Source of the DNA: Variovorax sp. WS11
GTDB taxonomy: Bacteria; Pseudomonadota; Gammaproteobacteria; Burkholderiales; Burkholderiaceae_C
DNA length: 64,000 bases
Reading direction: 5' to 3'
Assembly (NCBI RefSeq): GCF_010499245.1
Contig: NZ_JAAGOW010000001.1
Coordinates: 248,001-312,000, forward strand
Position 1 is the stretch's first letter; each line of letters begins with the position of its first letter. Below, one piece after another: positions 52,356 to 61,155 of this stretch. Below the pieces are notes generated by a model. It made no database searches, was not told where the DNA came from, and saw only the letters and a program-made list of their open reading frames with translations. The translations under genes and the position numbers were made by a program.

Positions 52356-53299
52356 GAGGCTTCTCCCGCGCCGAACAGCTTGCGCAGGTGGAAGTGATAC
52401 GGCCCCAGCTTGCCGCCATAGTTGCCGGCCGAAATGCGCAGCAGCCCGCCGGCCCGCCCCATCGCCACGGCCGCCTCCATGCCCACGCGCATGGCTTCGC
52501 CCACATCGGCCTCGGTCAGCCCGTCGATCACGATCTCCATCACGCAGCCGATCTCCTCGCCCGGCGTGCTGCCGCCGCGCACGAGTTCGCTGTGCGCCAC
52601 CAGGCCCACGAGGCTGGGGCAGAAGGCATCGTTGGTCGAGGCATGGAGGTTCGCATAGCGGCTGCCCACCTTCGAACCCGAGCGCACCACGCCGCCGGGA
52701 AAAGGCATGACCACGTTGGGCAGCCGCTTCATGGCCGCCACCGCGGCCTCGGCCACCGCCAGTGCCGCGTCGGTGTCGCGCGCCAGCAGCAGCAGGTTGC
52801 CGCCGCCCACGGCCTTCACCACGGGCGTGTCTTCCTGCGCCACGAACTCGCCGTCCATCACCGGCACGCGCCAGTAGCGAACGCCGTCGATCATCTTGGC
52901 GATCTGCCAGCCGTCGCCGAAGAAGCGCAGGTTCTTGCCGAGCGCGGCCGCATCGCTGCCGGCCGGCCCCGGCGCCAGGCCGGCGAAGACGGCGGTGGTC
53001 GGACAGGTCAGCACGCACTGGCCGACGCGGCGCTCCAACTGCTTGGCGAGTTCCTTGCCCGACATCGAGAAGAGCAGCACGCTCACGCCCGGACGGCCGT
53101 CGGGCGTCTCCCCGGCCTGGATCTCGCGCTCGATGCCGGCTTCGCAGCCGCAGGCGATCACCGAGGTCGCGAAGCCGGTGGCCGACACCGCCGCGTGGCG
53201 CGCCCAGACGATGTCGTGCGCGGTGATGACGATGCGCGTGGCCTTCATCGGAAAGGCCTCCGCGAAGGTGTCGTCGATGAGGACGCCGTTGCGATTCAA
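52352..53299 (-). CDS. fhcD: Formylmethanofuran-H4MPT formyltransferase (FhcD)
   Basis: The 315-residue Ftr-type enzyme transfers the formyl group from H4MPT to the methanofuran analogue. It reads NGVLIDDTFAEAFPMKATRIVITAHD at the start, then the FTR core CGCEAGIEREI near 55, GGNLLLLARD near 165 and FPGGVVRSGSKVGSRY near 208. The best start is a TTG at 53297-53299 that overlaps the fhcA stop, with GGAGG four bases upstream; an internal ATG would delete the conserved N-terminus. Full-length family match. Confidence 0.92.
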   Translation of the reverse strand: MNRNGVLIDDTFAEAFPMKATRIVITAHDIVWARHAAVSATGFATSVIACGCEAGIEREIQAGETPDGRPGVSVLLFSMSGKELAKQLERRVGQCVLTCPTTAVFAGLAPGPAGSDAAALGKNLRFFGDGWQIAKMIDGVRYWRVPVMDGEFVAQEDTPVVKAVGGGNLLLLARDTDAALAVAEAAVAAMKRLPNVVMPFPGGVVRSGSKVGSRYANLHASTNDAFCPSLVGLVAHSELVRGGSTPGEEIGCVMEIVIDGLTEADVGEAMRVGMEAAVAMGRAGGLLRISAGNYGGKLGPYHFHLRKLFGAGEAS

Positions 53300-54975
53300 T
53301 GCGCCTCCTGGAAGCAGGCCGCCGGCAGCAGGCGCCCGCCGTGGCAGCACTGGCACAGCTCGTCGTGGCCGATCGCGAGATGGTCGAAGTTGACCGACCC
53401 TTGCTCGGCGAGGTGCCTGCGCAGCCGTTGCTCGATGCCGCGGTCGTACTCCGGCGCGACGAAGTGGGTGCCGCCCACGGGCACCGCCGTCACGCGGCCG
53501 GCGCGCGACACCAGCACGCCGTCCTTGAACACGTATGCGGGCGTCGCGAACATGGCCTCGCGGTTGTGCTCCTCGCGGTACACCGCGATGTCGGCGGCCG
53601 CGCCCGCGCCCAGGTGCCCGCGGTCGCGCAGGCCCAGCAGCCGCGCGGGACCGGCCCGCGTCATGATCGCGATTTCGTTGAGCGACAACTCGCGCTGGAT
53701 GGAGCGCAGCGCCGCATTTTCCGCCACCTCGGGGTGCAGCTTTGCCAGTTGCTCCTCGCGAAAGCCACGGTCCATCAGCAGGCGGATCAGGTGCGGATAG
53801 CTGGTGAACGGCCCTCCGTTGGGATGGTCGGTGGTCAGCACGACGCGCCACGGATCGTCCACCAGCAGGAAGAGCTCCAGCCCGATGACCCACTGCAGCG
53901 CATTCACGTAGCTCTGCTCGCGGTAGCGGAACGGCACCACGCCGCAGCCGGCCTCGCATTCGATGTCGGCCCCGATCCATTTGCGCGGGTGGGCCAGGCC
54001 GGACTGCGCATGCTGGCGCATGGTGTCGCCGGAGGCGGTGACGGTCTGCCCGAACATGATCTGGCCGATGTCGATGCTGACGTTCTTGTGCGCGTTCACG
54101 GCCTCCGCGAGCTGCAAGGCGGCCGAGGAGAACTTCTTCGGCCCCTCGGCACCGTAGGCATGGAACTGGATGTGCGTCAGGTGGCCGGGCAAGCCTTCCA
54201 GCGCGGCGATGGTGTCCAGCGTGGACTGCACATTGCCGGCCACGCCGAGGTTGCTGCCGTGGATGTGCAGCGGATGCGGCACGCCCAGTTCGCGCAGCGC
54301 GCGCGCCAGCGTGTGCACCACCTGCTTGGGCGTGACCTGCCAGTGCGCATGGTGCTCGTCGACGTCGAGCTTGCGCTGGTTGAACTTGAAGGCGGAGATG
54401 CCGCCCGGGTTCACCACCTTCACGCCCATCGCCTTGGTGGCATTGATCGTCCAGCCCGCGTAGTCGCGGATGCGCTCGAAATCCCAGCGCTCGGCCAGCA
54501 TGCGCAGGAACAGCTCGTCGTTGCCGAGCATCACGTAGGCGCCATGGTCGAGGATCGGCGTGTCGCCCATCTCCATGTGCGTATGGCGCGCATTGCAGGC
54601 CATCATGGCCGGCTCGAAGGCAGCCGTGTAGCCCATCTCGACATAGCGGTAGCCGGTGGCCAGCGTGCCGGGCGTGCAGGTGCCGCAGGAAGCCATCTCG
54701 AGCGCGCCGGCGGGCAACGCCGGCGGGTTCGCGTCGAGCCGATGGTCTTCCGGCATCAGCAGGCGCGCGAGGTTGACCTTGCCGCCGCCGATGTGGGTGT
54801 GCATGTCGATGCCGCCGGCCATCACCACGCAGCCGCTGACGTCGATCACCTCGGCCGCGGCGTCGTGCGGATCCGGCGCCACGATGCGGCCGTCGCGCAC
54901 ATGGAGATCGCGTACCTCGTCGCAGCCGTTCGCCGGATCGATGACGCGGCCGCCGCGCAGGCAGATGCCGGTCAT
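53296..54975 (-). CDS. fhcA: Formyltransferase/hydrolase complex subunit A (FhcA), amidohydrolase
   Basis: The 559-residue subunit hydrolyses the formyl-cofactor to formate. It resembles FmdA/FwdA: GRVIDPANGCDEVRDL near 9, the metal-binding GGIDMHTHIGGGKVNLAR near 53, MGVKVVNPGGISAFKFNQ near 190 (candidate carboxy-Lys), HIHGSNLGVAGN near 250, and DIGQIMFGQTVTASGDTM near 310. LTTDHPNGGPFTSYP near 395 has the catalytic Asp. The upstream frame is open to 56397 but the ATG at 54975 is right, overlapping the fhcB stop. Amidohydrolase motifs are intact. Confidence 0.95.
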   Translation of the reverse strand: MTGICLRGGRVIDPANGCDEVRDLHVRDGRIVAPDPHDAAAEVIDVSGCVVMAGGIDMHTHIGGGKVNLARLLMPEDHRLDANPPALPAGALEMASCGTCTPGTLATGYRYVEMGYTAAFEPAMMACNARHTHMEMGDTPILDHGAYVMLGNDELFLRMLAERWDFERIRDYAGWTINATKAMGVKVVNPGGISAFKFNQRKLDVDEHHAHWQVTPKQVVHTLARALRELGVPHPLHIHGSNLGVAGNVQSTLDTIAALEGLPGHLTHIQFHAYGAEGPKKFSSAALQLAEAVNAHKNVSIDIGQIMFGQTVTASGDTMRQHAQSGLAHPRKWIGADIECEAGCGVVPFRYREQSYVNALQWVIGLELFLLVDDPWRVVLTTDHPNGGPFTSYPHLIRLLMDRGFREEQLAKLHPEVAENAALRSIQRELSLNEIAIMTRAGPARLLGLRDRGHLGAGAAADIAVYREEHNREAMFATPAYVFKDGVLVSRAGRVTAVPVGGTHFVAPEYDRGIEQRLRRHLAEQGSVNFDHLAIGHDELCQCCHGGRLLPAACFQEAH

Positions 54976-56207
54976 GCCGCCACCCCCGGCCGCAGGGCCT
55001 GGACCGCCTGGGTCAGGCGCCGCGCGACCTCGCTCACGCCCGGCAGTCCGTCGTCGTAGAGGGGCCGCAGCGGCAGCAGCACCGAGCCGTCGGTGCGGAA
55101 AAGATGGCCGCCGGAGCCGATGCCGGGCGTCGACACCGGAATGAACACCCGCCCGTGCGCAGGCGCCTTCGCTTCCCGCATCCTCGGATGGCCGAGGACG
55201 ATGCACGGCAGCTTGGTCGGCGGCGGCGCAGGCTCCTGGCCGAAACTCGACACCCACAGCAGCGCATCCACCGCGCCATCGGCCAACAAGCGCTCGGCAT
55301 CGAAGCACAGGGGCTCGTGCTCCAGTCCCGCGGGCCCGGCCCGCGAGCGCAGGGGCAGTCCGGACAGCCAGGCGAACACCTGGTTCACCGTCGCGGCGCC
55401 GTCGTCGCCGCCGAGGGCCAGCGAGGCTGCGCGGGTGCTGCGGTTGAGCGTGGCGACGATGCGCTGGATGGCCTCGATGATCAACGCGCCGTGCGTGGGC
55501 AGCCGGCCGGGCTCGTACACCAGCACCGCATAGCGGGCCGAGTGCAAGCGCGCCGACAGGGCTGCCAGTTCGGCCGGCACGCGCTCGTCTTCCGCCGGGA
55601 CACGGCCGGCCACCAGGGCCGCAAGCAGGGCCACGGTGTCGAACAGGTCGCCGCACGGGGGCAGCATGGCGATGCGCGCATCCTCCGGCTCTTGCACCGC
55701 GCAGCGGCGGAAGAATTCCGGATAGCGCTGCGTCGGCTCCCCCGTCATGCAGACGATCAGGTCGGCCCGGGTTCTCGCTTCGGCCAGCGTGGTCGAGAAG
55801 CCGCCGCGATCCTGCAGCGCACGCAGGCCATGCATCAGCGCCGCCCCGCGGGCCGGGTCGCAGATGGCCCCCGTTTCGCAGGCCAGCGCATAGAGGGCCC
55901 GGGCGCCCGCTACATCGGTGCCGAGTCCGCCGAACAGCGGCTGGCGGCTGGCCGCGAGCAGCGATGCGGCGGCGGAAATCGCGTCGTCGAGATCGCAGTC
56001 GCGTCCGTCGACGCGTGGGCGCTCGGCGCCGGCCGCGCCGGCGAAGGTGGCCAGCGCACTGCGCGCACGCGGGCACTCGCTGCCGGTCAGCGCCAACGGC
56101 GTGCCGGGAGGCCCGATCTCCACGCCGAAGGTGTCGCACAGCAAGGAGCAGAAAGGACAGGTCCATGGAGATTGGCCGTGCTGCCCGGCTGCGTCGACTG
56201 GGTTCAT
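54972..56207 (-). CDS. fhcB: Formyltransferase/hydrolase complex subunit B (FhcB)
   Basis: The 411-residue protein is related to formylmethanofuran dehydrogenase subunit B but acts in a hydrolytic complex. The N-terminus has CPFCSLLCDTFGVEI near 17, followed by GSECPRARSAL. The molybdenum/tungsten-binding features of the archaeal enzyme are not evident, in line with other FhcB. The start MNPVDAAGQHG at 56207 sits before that motif. First gene of fhcBADC; 229 bases separate it from the HisA-like gene upstream. Confidence 0.9.
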   Translation of the reverse strand: MNPVDAAGQHGQSPWTCPFCSLLCDTFGVEIGPPGTPLALTGSECPRARSALATFAGAAGAERPRVDGRDCDLDDAISAAASLLAASRQPLFGGLGTDVAGARALYALACETGAICDPARGAALMHGLRALQDRGGFSTTLAEARTRADLIVCMTGEPTQRYPEFFRRCAVQEPEDARIAMLPPCGDLFDTVALLAALVAGRVPAEDERVPAELAALSARLHSARYAVLVYEPGRLPTHGALIIEAIQRIVATLNRSTRAASLALGGDDGAATVNQVFAWLSGLPLRSRAGPAGLEHEPLCFDAERLLADGAVDALLWVSSFGQEPAPPPTKLPCIVLGHPRMREAKAPAHGRVFIPVSTPGIGSGGHLFRTDGSVLLPLRPLYDDGLPGVSEVARRLTQAVQALRPGVAA

Positions 56208-56436
56208 GGTCGGGCAACCACGCAAAGCACGTGCCACTTACCCGCCCGGCGGGCCGCGCCTGGACAGGGCCCGGATGACACACCTGTGTGAGACACAGTG
56301 TTGCGCTTTCGGCGGTGCAGGCGCGCCCGCGGCGGGCCGCCGGCGGGGGCGCAAGCCGGTTGCGGGATGGCACGGTTCGTGAGTACACACCGCCCATGGC
56401 GTGCCCCCGAACCCTCCTCGCACGAGCGCCGATGGA

Positions 56437-57183
56437 TCAGCGGCGCATACGCGGCAGCTGCTTGTCGTGCAGCGCGCTGGCCACCAGCCAGGCATCGGCG
56501 CCCGCCGCGGCGGCGCGCGCCAGATCGTCCTGGCTGCGGATGCCGCCTGCGCCGATCACCATGGCGCGCGGCGCCAGGCGCCGCACTTCCTGCAAGGTCT
56601 CCAGGTCCGGTCCGGCGCCGGAGCCGACGCGCTCCAGCGTCATCACGATCAGCCGCTGCGGCCACAGGTCCACGGCGTCCCAGCAGCCGGCGGCGTCGAG
56701 GCGCTGGCCGTCACGCCGGTCCAGCGAGAGCGCGGCCCGGATCTCGTCCGCACCGGCGCCATCGCTCGTGGCCGCGGCGGGGGCGAAACAGCGCTCCAGC
56801 GCCGCGCGCGAGCGCAAGGATTCGCTGCCGAACACGAAGACGATGCGCGAGGCGAAGGGAGCCAACCGGCTGCGCAGCGCCTCGCCGGCCGATGCATCCG
56901 CCAGGCCGGCGTCCAGCCAGAGCTCGATCTCCGGCAGCGCCTGCAGCAGATCGACCAGCACCGCGATCTGCGTGGCCCCGCCCTGCAGCGCATCCAGGTC
57001 GGCCACGTACAGCTGCCGCGCCGCACAGTGATCGCACAGGATGCGCGCCACCGTCACCGGATCGCTGCTGCCGCACAGCGCCGACACGATCGGCCGGTAT
57101 GCCTGCCGATCGCCACGCACGGCACGCACCACCTGGCCTTTGAGCAGGTCGATGACGGGAATCAGGTTCAGTTCGGAGGTCAT
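56437..57183 (-). CDS. HisA-like protein of the H4MPT gene cluster
   Basis: The 248-residue TIM barrel resembles phosphoribosylformimino-AICAR isomerase (HisA): LIPVIDLLKGQVVRAVRGDRQAY near 7, LYVADLDALQGGATQIAVLVDLL near 58, ELWLDAGLADAS near 88 and VIGAGGIRSQDDLARAAAAGADAWLVASALHD near 205. It deviates elsewhere, and it lies away from other his genes, next to fhc and the cofactor genes. HisA-like proteins recur in such clusters and are thought to serve C1-cofactor synthesis, with reaction unknown. It diverges from the ATP-grasp gene with a 27-base gap. Confidence 0.83.
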   Translation of the reverse strand: MTSELNLIPVIDLLKGQVVRAVRGDRQAYRPIVSALCGSSDPVTVARILCDHCAARQLYVADLDALQGGATQIAVLVDLLQALPEIELWLDAGLADASAGEALRSRLAPFASRIVFVFGSESLRSRAALERCFAPAAATSDGAGADEIRAALSLDRRDGQRLDAAGCWDAVDLWPQRLIVMTLERVGSGAGPDLETLQEVRRLAPRAMVIGAGGIRSQDDLARAAAAGADAWLVASALHDKQLPRMRR

Positions 57184-57210
57184 GGCCAAGCGCCCGGAGA
57201 GAGGATGAAG

Positions 57211-58197
57211 ATGATGAAACGCGTGTTTGTTTACGAGTATCTCAGCGGCGGCGGCTGGAGCGACTACGGCGACGATACGGCGGCCGACGAGCTGCTGCCG
57301 CTGGGCCTGTCGATGCGCGATGCCATCGTCGCGGACCTGCTGCGCGTGCGCGATTGTTCCGTCTCGGCGGCCACCTGCGTCCCCGTGAACACCCTGCCCG
57401 CGGGCGTCGTGCCGCTGCGGCCGCTGGCCGGCGAATCGGCCTTCGCCTTCGTGGCGCGGCAGAGTGCGCTGCATGACCTGGTCTGGCTGGTCGCGCCCGA
57501 GACGGACGGTTTGCTCTCGCGCTTCCAGCGCACCGTCGGCGATGCGCGCTGGCTCGGCTGCAGCGCCGAGGCCATCGAGCTCACCGCCGGCAAGCACGCC
57601 ACGCTCGCGCACCTGGCCGCGCACGGCGTGCCCACGCCGCTGGCCTTCGAGCATGCGCCCGAGGTCCAGCGCTGGGTGGTCAAGCCCGACGACGGCGCGG
57701 GCGGCGTGGCCACCCACGTCCACACCAGCCGCGCGGCGGCTGTCGAGGAACAGACCCGGCGGGCACAGGCCGGTGCGGCCGTCACGCTCGAGCCCTGGAT
57801 CGAGGGCGAAGCCCTGAGCCTGTCGCTGCTGTGCGTGGCGCAGAATGCCGAGATGCTGAGCGTCAACCGCCAGCGCATCGCGCTCGATGCGCAAGGCAGG
57901 CTCTCCTTCGAAGGCGTGACGGTCGACGCGCTGGGCCGCGACGATCCGCGCTGGCACGCCCTGGCGGCCCTGGCCGCGCAAGTGGTGCGCGCCATCCCGG
58001 GCCTGCACGGTTTCGCCGGCATCGACCTGGTCTGGCATCCCCAGCGCGGGCCGGTGGCGATCGAGGTCAATCCGCGCGTCACCTGCGCCTATGTCGGGCT
58101 CTCGGCGGCGCTGGGCCGCAACCTGGCGGCCGAACTGGTCGCAAGCCGCCTGCACGGCGACGCCGAAGATGGAGAGCTTGCACGTGCCCACGCCTGA
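57211..58197 (+). CDS. ATP-grasp protein, MfnD-like (methylofuran side-chain synthesis candidate)
   Basis: The 328-residue protein begins MMKRVFVYEYLSGGGWSDYGD and has the ATP-grasp region VVKPDDGAGGVATHV near 163, TLEPWIEGEALSLSLLC near 200 and the metal-binding IAIEVNPRVTCAYVGLSAAL (VEVNPR-type) near 290. This N-terminal pattern matches the ATP-grasp ligases of H4MPT/methanofuran gene clusters, where archaeal MfnD joins glutamate to tyramine. ATG at 57211 has GAGG six bases upstream. Ligase activity on the methylofuran precursor is inferred. Confidence 0.82.
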   Translation: MMKRVFVYEYLSGGGWSDYGDDTAADELLPLGLSMRDAIVADLLRVRDCSVSAATCVPVNTLPAGVVPLRPLAGESAFAFVARQSALHDLVWLVAPETDGLLSRFQRTVGDARWLGCSAEAIELTAGKHATLAHLAAHGVPTPLAFEHAPEVQRWVVKPDDGAGGVATHVHTSRAAAVEEQTRRAQAGAAVTLEPWIEGEALSLSLLCVAQNAEMLSVNRQRIALDAQGRLSFEGVTVDALGRDDPRWHALAALAAQVVRAIPGLHGFAGIDLVWHPQRGPVAIEVNPRVTCAYVGLSAALGRNLAAELVASRLHGDAEDGELARAHA

Positions 58198-59263
58198 ACG
58201 CACCACCATCGGGTGGGACATCGGCGGCGCGCACGTCAAGGCCTGCCTGCTGCAGCGCGGCGAGGTGGTCGACGTGGCGCAATGGGGTTGCCCGCTCTGG
58301 CAGGGCCTGGATCATCTGGTGCGCGCCTTGCATGCCGCCTGCCAGCGCTGGCCCGGCCTCGAGGCCGCGCAGCATGCCGTGACCATGACGGGCGAGATGG
58401 TCGACCTGTTCCCCGAGCGCGAGGACGGCGTTCGAAGCATCGCTGCCACGCTGGCCGCTTCGCTGCCCGTGCCGCCGAAGGCGCTGCACTTCTTTGCCGG
58501 CGACGCCGGCTGGTGCAGCGCCGCGGAGGTTGCCGGGCATTGGGAGCGCGTGGCCTCGGCCAACTGGCTGGCGACCGCGCGCCATGCCGCCCTTACCTTG
58601 CCGCAGGGCGTGCTGCTCGACATCGGCAGCACGACCACCGACCTGATCGCGTTCGGCCAGGGGCGCGTGCTGACCACGAGCCGCAGCGATGCGGAACGCC
58701 TGGTCAGCGGCGAGCTGGCCTACCATGGCGTGGTGCGCACGCCCTTGTGCGCGCTGACCCAGCGCATCCGCTGGCGTGGCCAAGAGAGCCAGGTGATGAA
58801 CGAATTCTTCGCCACGACCGCGGACATCTACCGGCTCAATGGCGAGCTGGATCCGGCGCACGACCTGCACCCCAGCGCCGACAACGCCGCCAAGAGCCTG
58901 CCGGCGACGCGCCAGCGCCTCGCGCGCATGGTGGGACTGGACGCACGCGATGCCTCCGCCGACGAATGGCTGGCCCTGGCCCGGGCCTGGCGCGGCGCCC
59001 AGCTCGAGGCCCTGGCCGCGCAGTTGCGCCGCGTTCTGGCCGCGCATGCGCTGTCCCATGAAGCCGTGATCGTCAGCGCCGGCTGCGGCGCCTTCCTCGC
59101 GCCCGAGCTGGCAGCCGCCGCCGGATCGGCCCTGCGGCTCGCCGCCTATGGCAGCGACGTGGCCAAGGTGGCCCGCGATGCGGCGGCGGGCACCGCCGGC
59201 TGGGCGCAGGTGTGCGCTCCGAGCGTCGCGGTGGCGGCGCTGTTCGAACGGGAGCACGACTGA
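58169..59263 (+). CDS. H4MPT-linked C1 pathway protein, MfnF-like (hydantoinase/ASKHA fold)
   Basis: The 364-residue protein has sugar-kinase-like phosphate motifs TIGWDIGGAHVKACLLQRG near 14 and LLDIGSTTTDLIAFGQGRV near 152, the pattern of the hydantoinase/oxoprolinase-related family known from H4MPT clusters. The archaeal MfnF of this fold condenses the aminomethylfuran and tyramine parts of methanofuran. A start at 58169 overlaps the ATP-grasp stop; GTG at 58184 is an alternative. The stop overlaps the next ATG. Confidence 0.83.
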   Translation: MESLHVPTPERTTIGWDIGGAHVKACLLQRGEVVDVAQWGCPLWQGLDHLVRALHAACQRWPGLEAAQHAVTMTGEMVDLFPEREDGVRSIAATLAASLPVPPKALHFFAGDAGWCSAAEVAGHWERVASANWLATARHAALTLPQGVLLDIGSTTTDLIAFGQGRVLTTSRSDAERLVSGELAYHGVVRTPLCALTQRIRWRGQESQVMNEFFATTADIYRLNGELDPAHDLHPSADNAAKSLPATRQRLARMVGLDARDASADEWLALARAWRGAQLEALAAQLRRVLAAHALSHEAVIVSAGCGAFLAPELAAAAGSALRLAAYGSDVAKVARDAAAGTAGWAQVCAPSVAVAALFEREHD

Positions 59264-59862
59264 TGTGGGTCGTCAAGATCGGCGGCAGCCTCTGCGCCGA
59301 CCCGGTGCTGCTGCACTGGCTGGATCTGCTCACCCAGATCGGCGGCGGCCGCGTGACGATCGTTTGCGGGGGCGGCAGCTTCGCCGACGAGGTGCGGCGC
59401 GTCCAGGCGCAATGGCAGTTCGATGACCTGGCCGCGCACAACATGGCGGTGCTGGCGATGGCGCAGACCGCCTACCAGTTGCACGCGCTGAATCCCGCAC
59501 TGCGGCTGGCCGCGCGCAGGAGCGACATCCCCGATCTGCTGCACCAGGGAAAGACTGCGCTGTGGCTGCCCCTCGAGCTGCGGCGCGACAAGCCGGATGG
59601 GCGCACCAGCTGGGAAGCCACGTCCGACACCATCGCGCTGGACCTGGCGAAGCATCTCAACGCCGAGCAACTGGTGATGATCAAGTCCTGCGCCATCGAC
59701 CCGCAGCTGACGCTGGCCGAGCTGGGCGATGCCGGCGTGGTCGACCCGCAGTTCGCCGAGCTGTCCGACGACGCCGCCTTCCCGATCACCTTGCTCCACA
59801 AGAGCCAGGTGGACACCATGCGGGCGCTGCTGCTGGGCGAAGCCAACTACGCTGCGCGCTGA
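59263..59862 (+). CDS. Amino-acid-kinase-family protein, MfnE-like
   Basis: The 199-residue kinase-like protein starts MWVVKIGGSLCADPVLLHWLDLL and has IVCGGGSFADEVR near 34 and TSWEATSDTIALDLAKHLNAEQLVMIKSC near 118, the carbamate/aspartokinase fold in short form. Archaeal MfnE phosphorylates the aminomethyl-furanmethanol phosphate of methanofuran. Adjacent MfnB and MfnF candidates support that role. It overlaps the upstream stop by one base (TGATG). Confidence 0.85.
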   Translation: MWVVKIGGSLCADPVLLHWLDLLTQIGGGRVTIVCGGGSFADEVRRVQAQWQFDDLAAHNMAVLAMAQTAYQLHALNPALRLAARRSDIPDLLHQGKTALWLPLELRRDKPDGRTSWEATSDTIALDLAKHLNAEQLVMIKSCAIDPQLTLAELGDAGVVDPQFAELSDDAAFPITLLHKSQVDTMRALLLGEANYAAR

Positions 59863-59872
59863 GGGCGCCGGT

Positions 59873-60571
59873 TCAGGCAGCCAGGGGCTCGACGGCCTGC
59901 CCGCGCAGCAGCGCGGCCAGCGCCGCCAGGCGCTGCGGGCACAGCGCCGTCGCGCGGTCGCCGACGCAGACCGCACTGCGAAAGCCCGCAAAATCGGGCG
60001 CCAGCGCCTGCAGCAAGGGAACATCCGCCGTGCGCAGCGCACCCGCCAGCCCGACCAGTTGCCCCGCGGCGCGCACGTGCGCCAGGAAGTGCCGCAGCTG
60101 CGCCATCGGCACCGCATCGAACAGGCTGCCGGCCTGCTTGTCGGCGGTGTCGGCCATGAGCGCGGGAAAGGGCAACCCGCAGGCATGCGCGACCAGCGCC
60201 GCATCGAGACCGCGGTCGGCCACGAAGACCGGCACCACCGGCCGGTCGCAGGCCGCCAGCGCGTCGAGCACGGCGAAGGCCTGCGGCCCCCGCTCGATGC
60301 CGACCTTCACATAGTCCACCCCGCAGGCGCCGACGGCCTCGACCTGCGCACGGATGCGCTGCAGCGCGTGCATCGGCAGGTCGCCGATGGTCGCGCTCAC
60401 GGGGCGTGCGATGTGATGCGCGCGCAAGGCACGCACGATGGCGGCAATCGTCGCCACCGGCAAACCGCCCAGTGCGCCTTCGCCGGGCTCCTTGAGGTCG
60501 ATGAAGTCGGCTCCGCCGCCTGCCGCGAGCAGGGCCTCCGGCACGCTGCGGACACTGACCAGCATGCGCAT
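59873..60571 (-). CDS. mfnB: (5-formylfuran-3-yl)methyl phosphate synthase (MfnB, DUF556)
   Basis: The 232-residue enzyme condenses two glyceraldehyde-3-phosphate molecules to the furan ring of methanofuran-type cofactors. The sequence MRMLVSVRSVPEALLAAGGGADFIDLKEPGEGALGGLP, with the Lys/Asp pair (IDLKEP) near 25, and VSATIGDLP near 58 and CGVDYVKVGIERG near 85 match the DUF556/MfnB family. It starts by one-base overlap with the DUF447 gene stop. Its neighbours are other cofactor genes. Confidence 0.9.
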   Translation of the reverse strand: MRMLVSVRSVPEALLAAGGGADFIDLKEPGEGALGGLPVATIAAIVRALRAHHIARPVSATIGDLPMHALQRIRAQVEAVGACGVDYVKVGIERGPQAFAVLDALAACDRPVVPVFVADRGLDAALVAHACGLPFPALMADTADKQAGSLFDAVPMAQLRHFLAHVRAAGQLVGLAGALRTADVPLLQALAPDFAGFRSAVCVGDRATALCPQRLAALAALLRGQAVEPLAA

Positions 60572-61155
60572 CACGATGTGCCTTCCTGCGCTCGGGCATG
60601 GTGCTGCGCCACCGCGGCGCGCAGCCACTCCCACGCTTCGCGTTCCTCGGGTCCCGCGGTCTTGTCGATCGCGATCTGCAGGTAGCTCATCTCGGTGTTC
60701 ACTTTCTCGGGTGGCAGCATGTGCAGGCGGCTGACCAGGACGGCACCCTCGATCACCGCGGCCTGGGCGCGGTTGAAGCCGGTGAAGGGTGCATGCGTGG
60801 CCTCGTGCACGGCCGCCAGGCGCAACACCGGCCGCTGCACGTCGTCTCGGCGCTCGACCAGCTCCAGCTCGACGTGGCGCAACGCGCACGCGAGGCGCAC
60901 GCCCTCGATGCGTTCGGCCGCCAGCGTGGGCCAGAGCTTGCGGCCTGTCACGCAGCCGGCGAACACGCGGGTGTCGCACACGATGTTGAGCACCGCCCGA
61001 CCCGTGGCCACGATGTTGTCGTGCGTGACGGAGGGCTTGAACGGCATCAGCACGATGCCGCCGCCTTGCTGGTAGCGCACGCCCATCGGCGCCACATGCG
61101 ATGGCCCGCCCGGCGCCACGGTGGTCACCACGGCTTCGAAGATCTGGTCGTTCAT
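60571..61155 (-). CDS. DUF447-family flavoprotein-like protein
   Basis: The 194-residue protein begins MNDQIFEAVVTTVAPGGPSHVAPMGVRYQ and has VNIVCDTR-type VLNIVCDTRVFAGCVTGRK near 55 and VSRLHMLPPEKVNTEMSYLQIAIDKTAG near 140. This split-barrel, FMN-binding-like family (DUF447) occurs in archaea and H4MPT-using bacteria and is assumed to act in cofactor synthesis; the reaction is unknown. It overlaps the genes on both sides. Confidence 0.87.
   Translation of the reverse strand: MNDQIFEAVVTTVAPGGPSHVAPMGVRYQQGGGIVLMPFKPSVTHDNIVATGRAVLNIVCDTRVFAGCVTGRKLWPTLAAERIEGVRLACALRHVELELVERRDDVQRPVLRLAAVHEATHAPFTGFNRAQAAVIEGAVLVSRLHMLPPEKVNTEMSYLQIAIDKTAGPEEREAWEWLRAAVAQHHARAQEGTS

Noticed and set aside
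53296..56397. 1033-codon leftward frame that would fuse FhcA to an upstream region
   Set aside because: The FhcA family begins at the ATG at 54975, and the upstream part overlaps FhcB in another frame with no recognisable domain.
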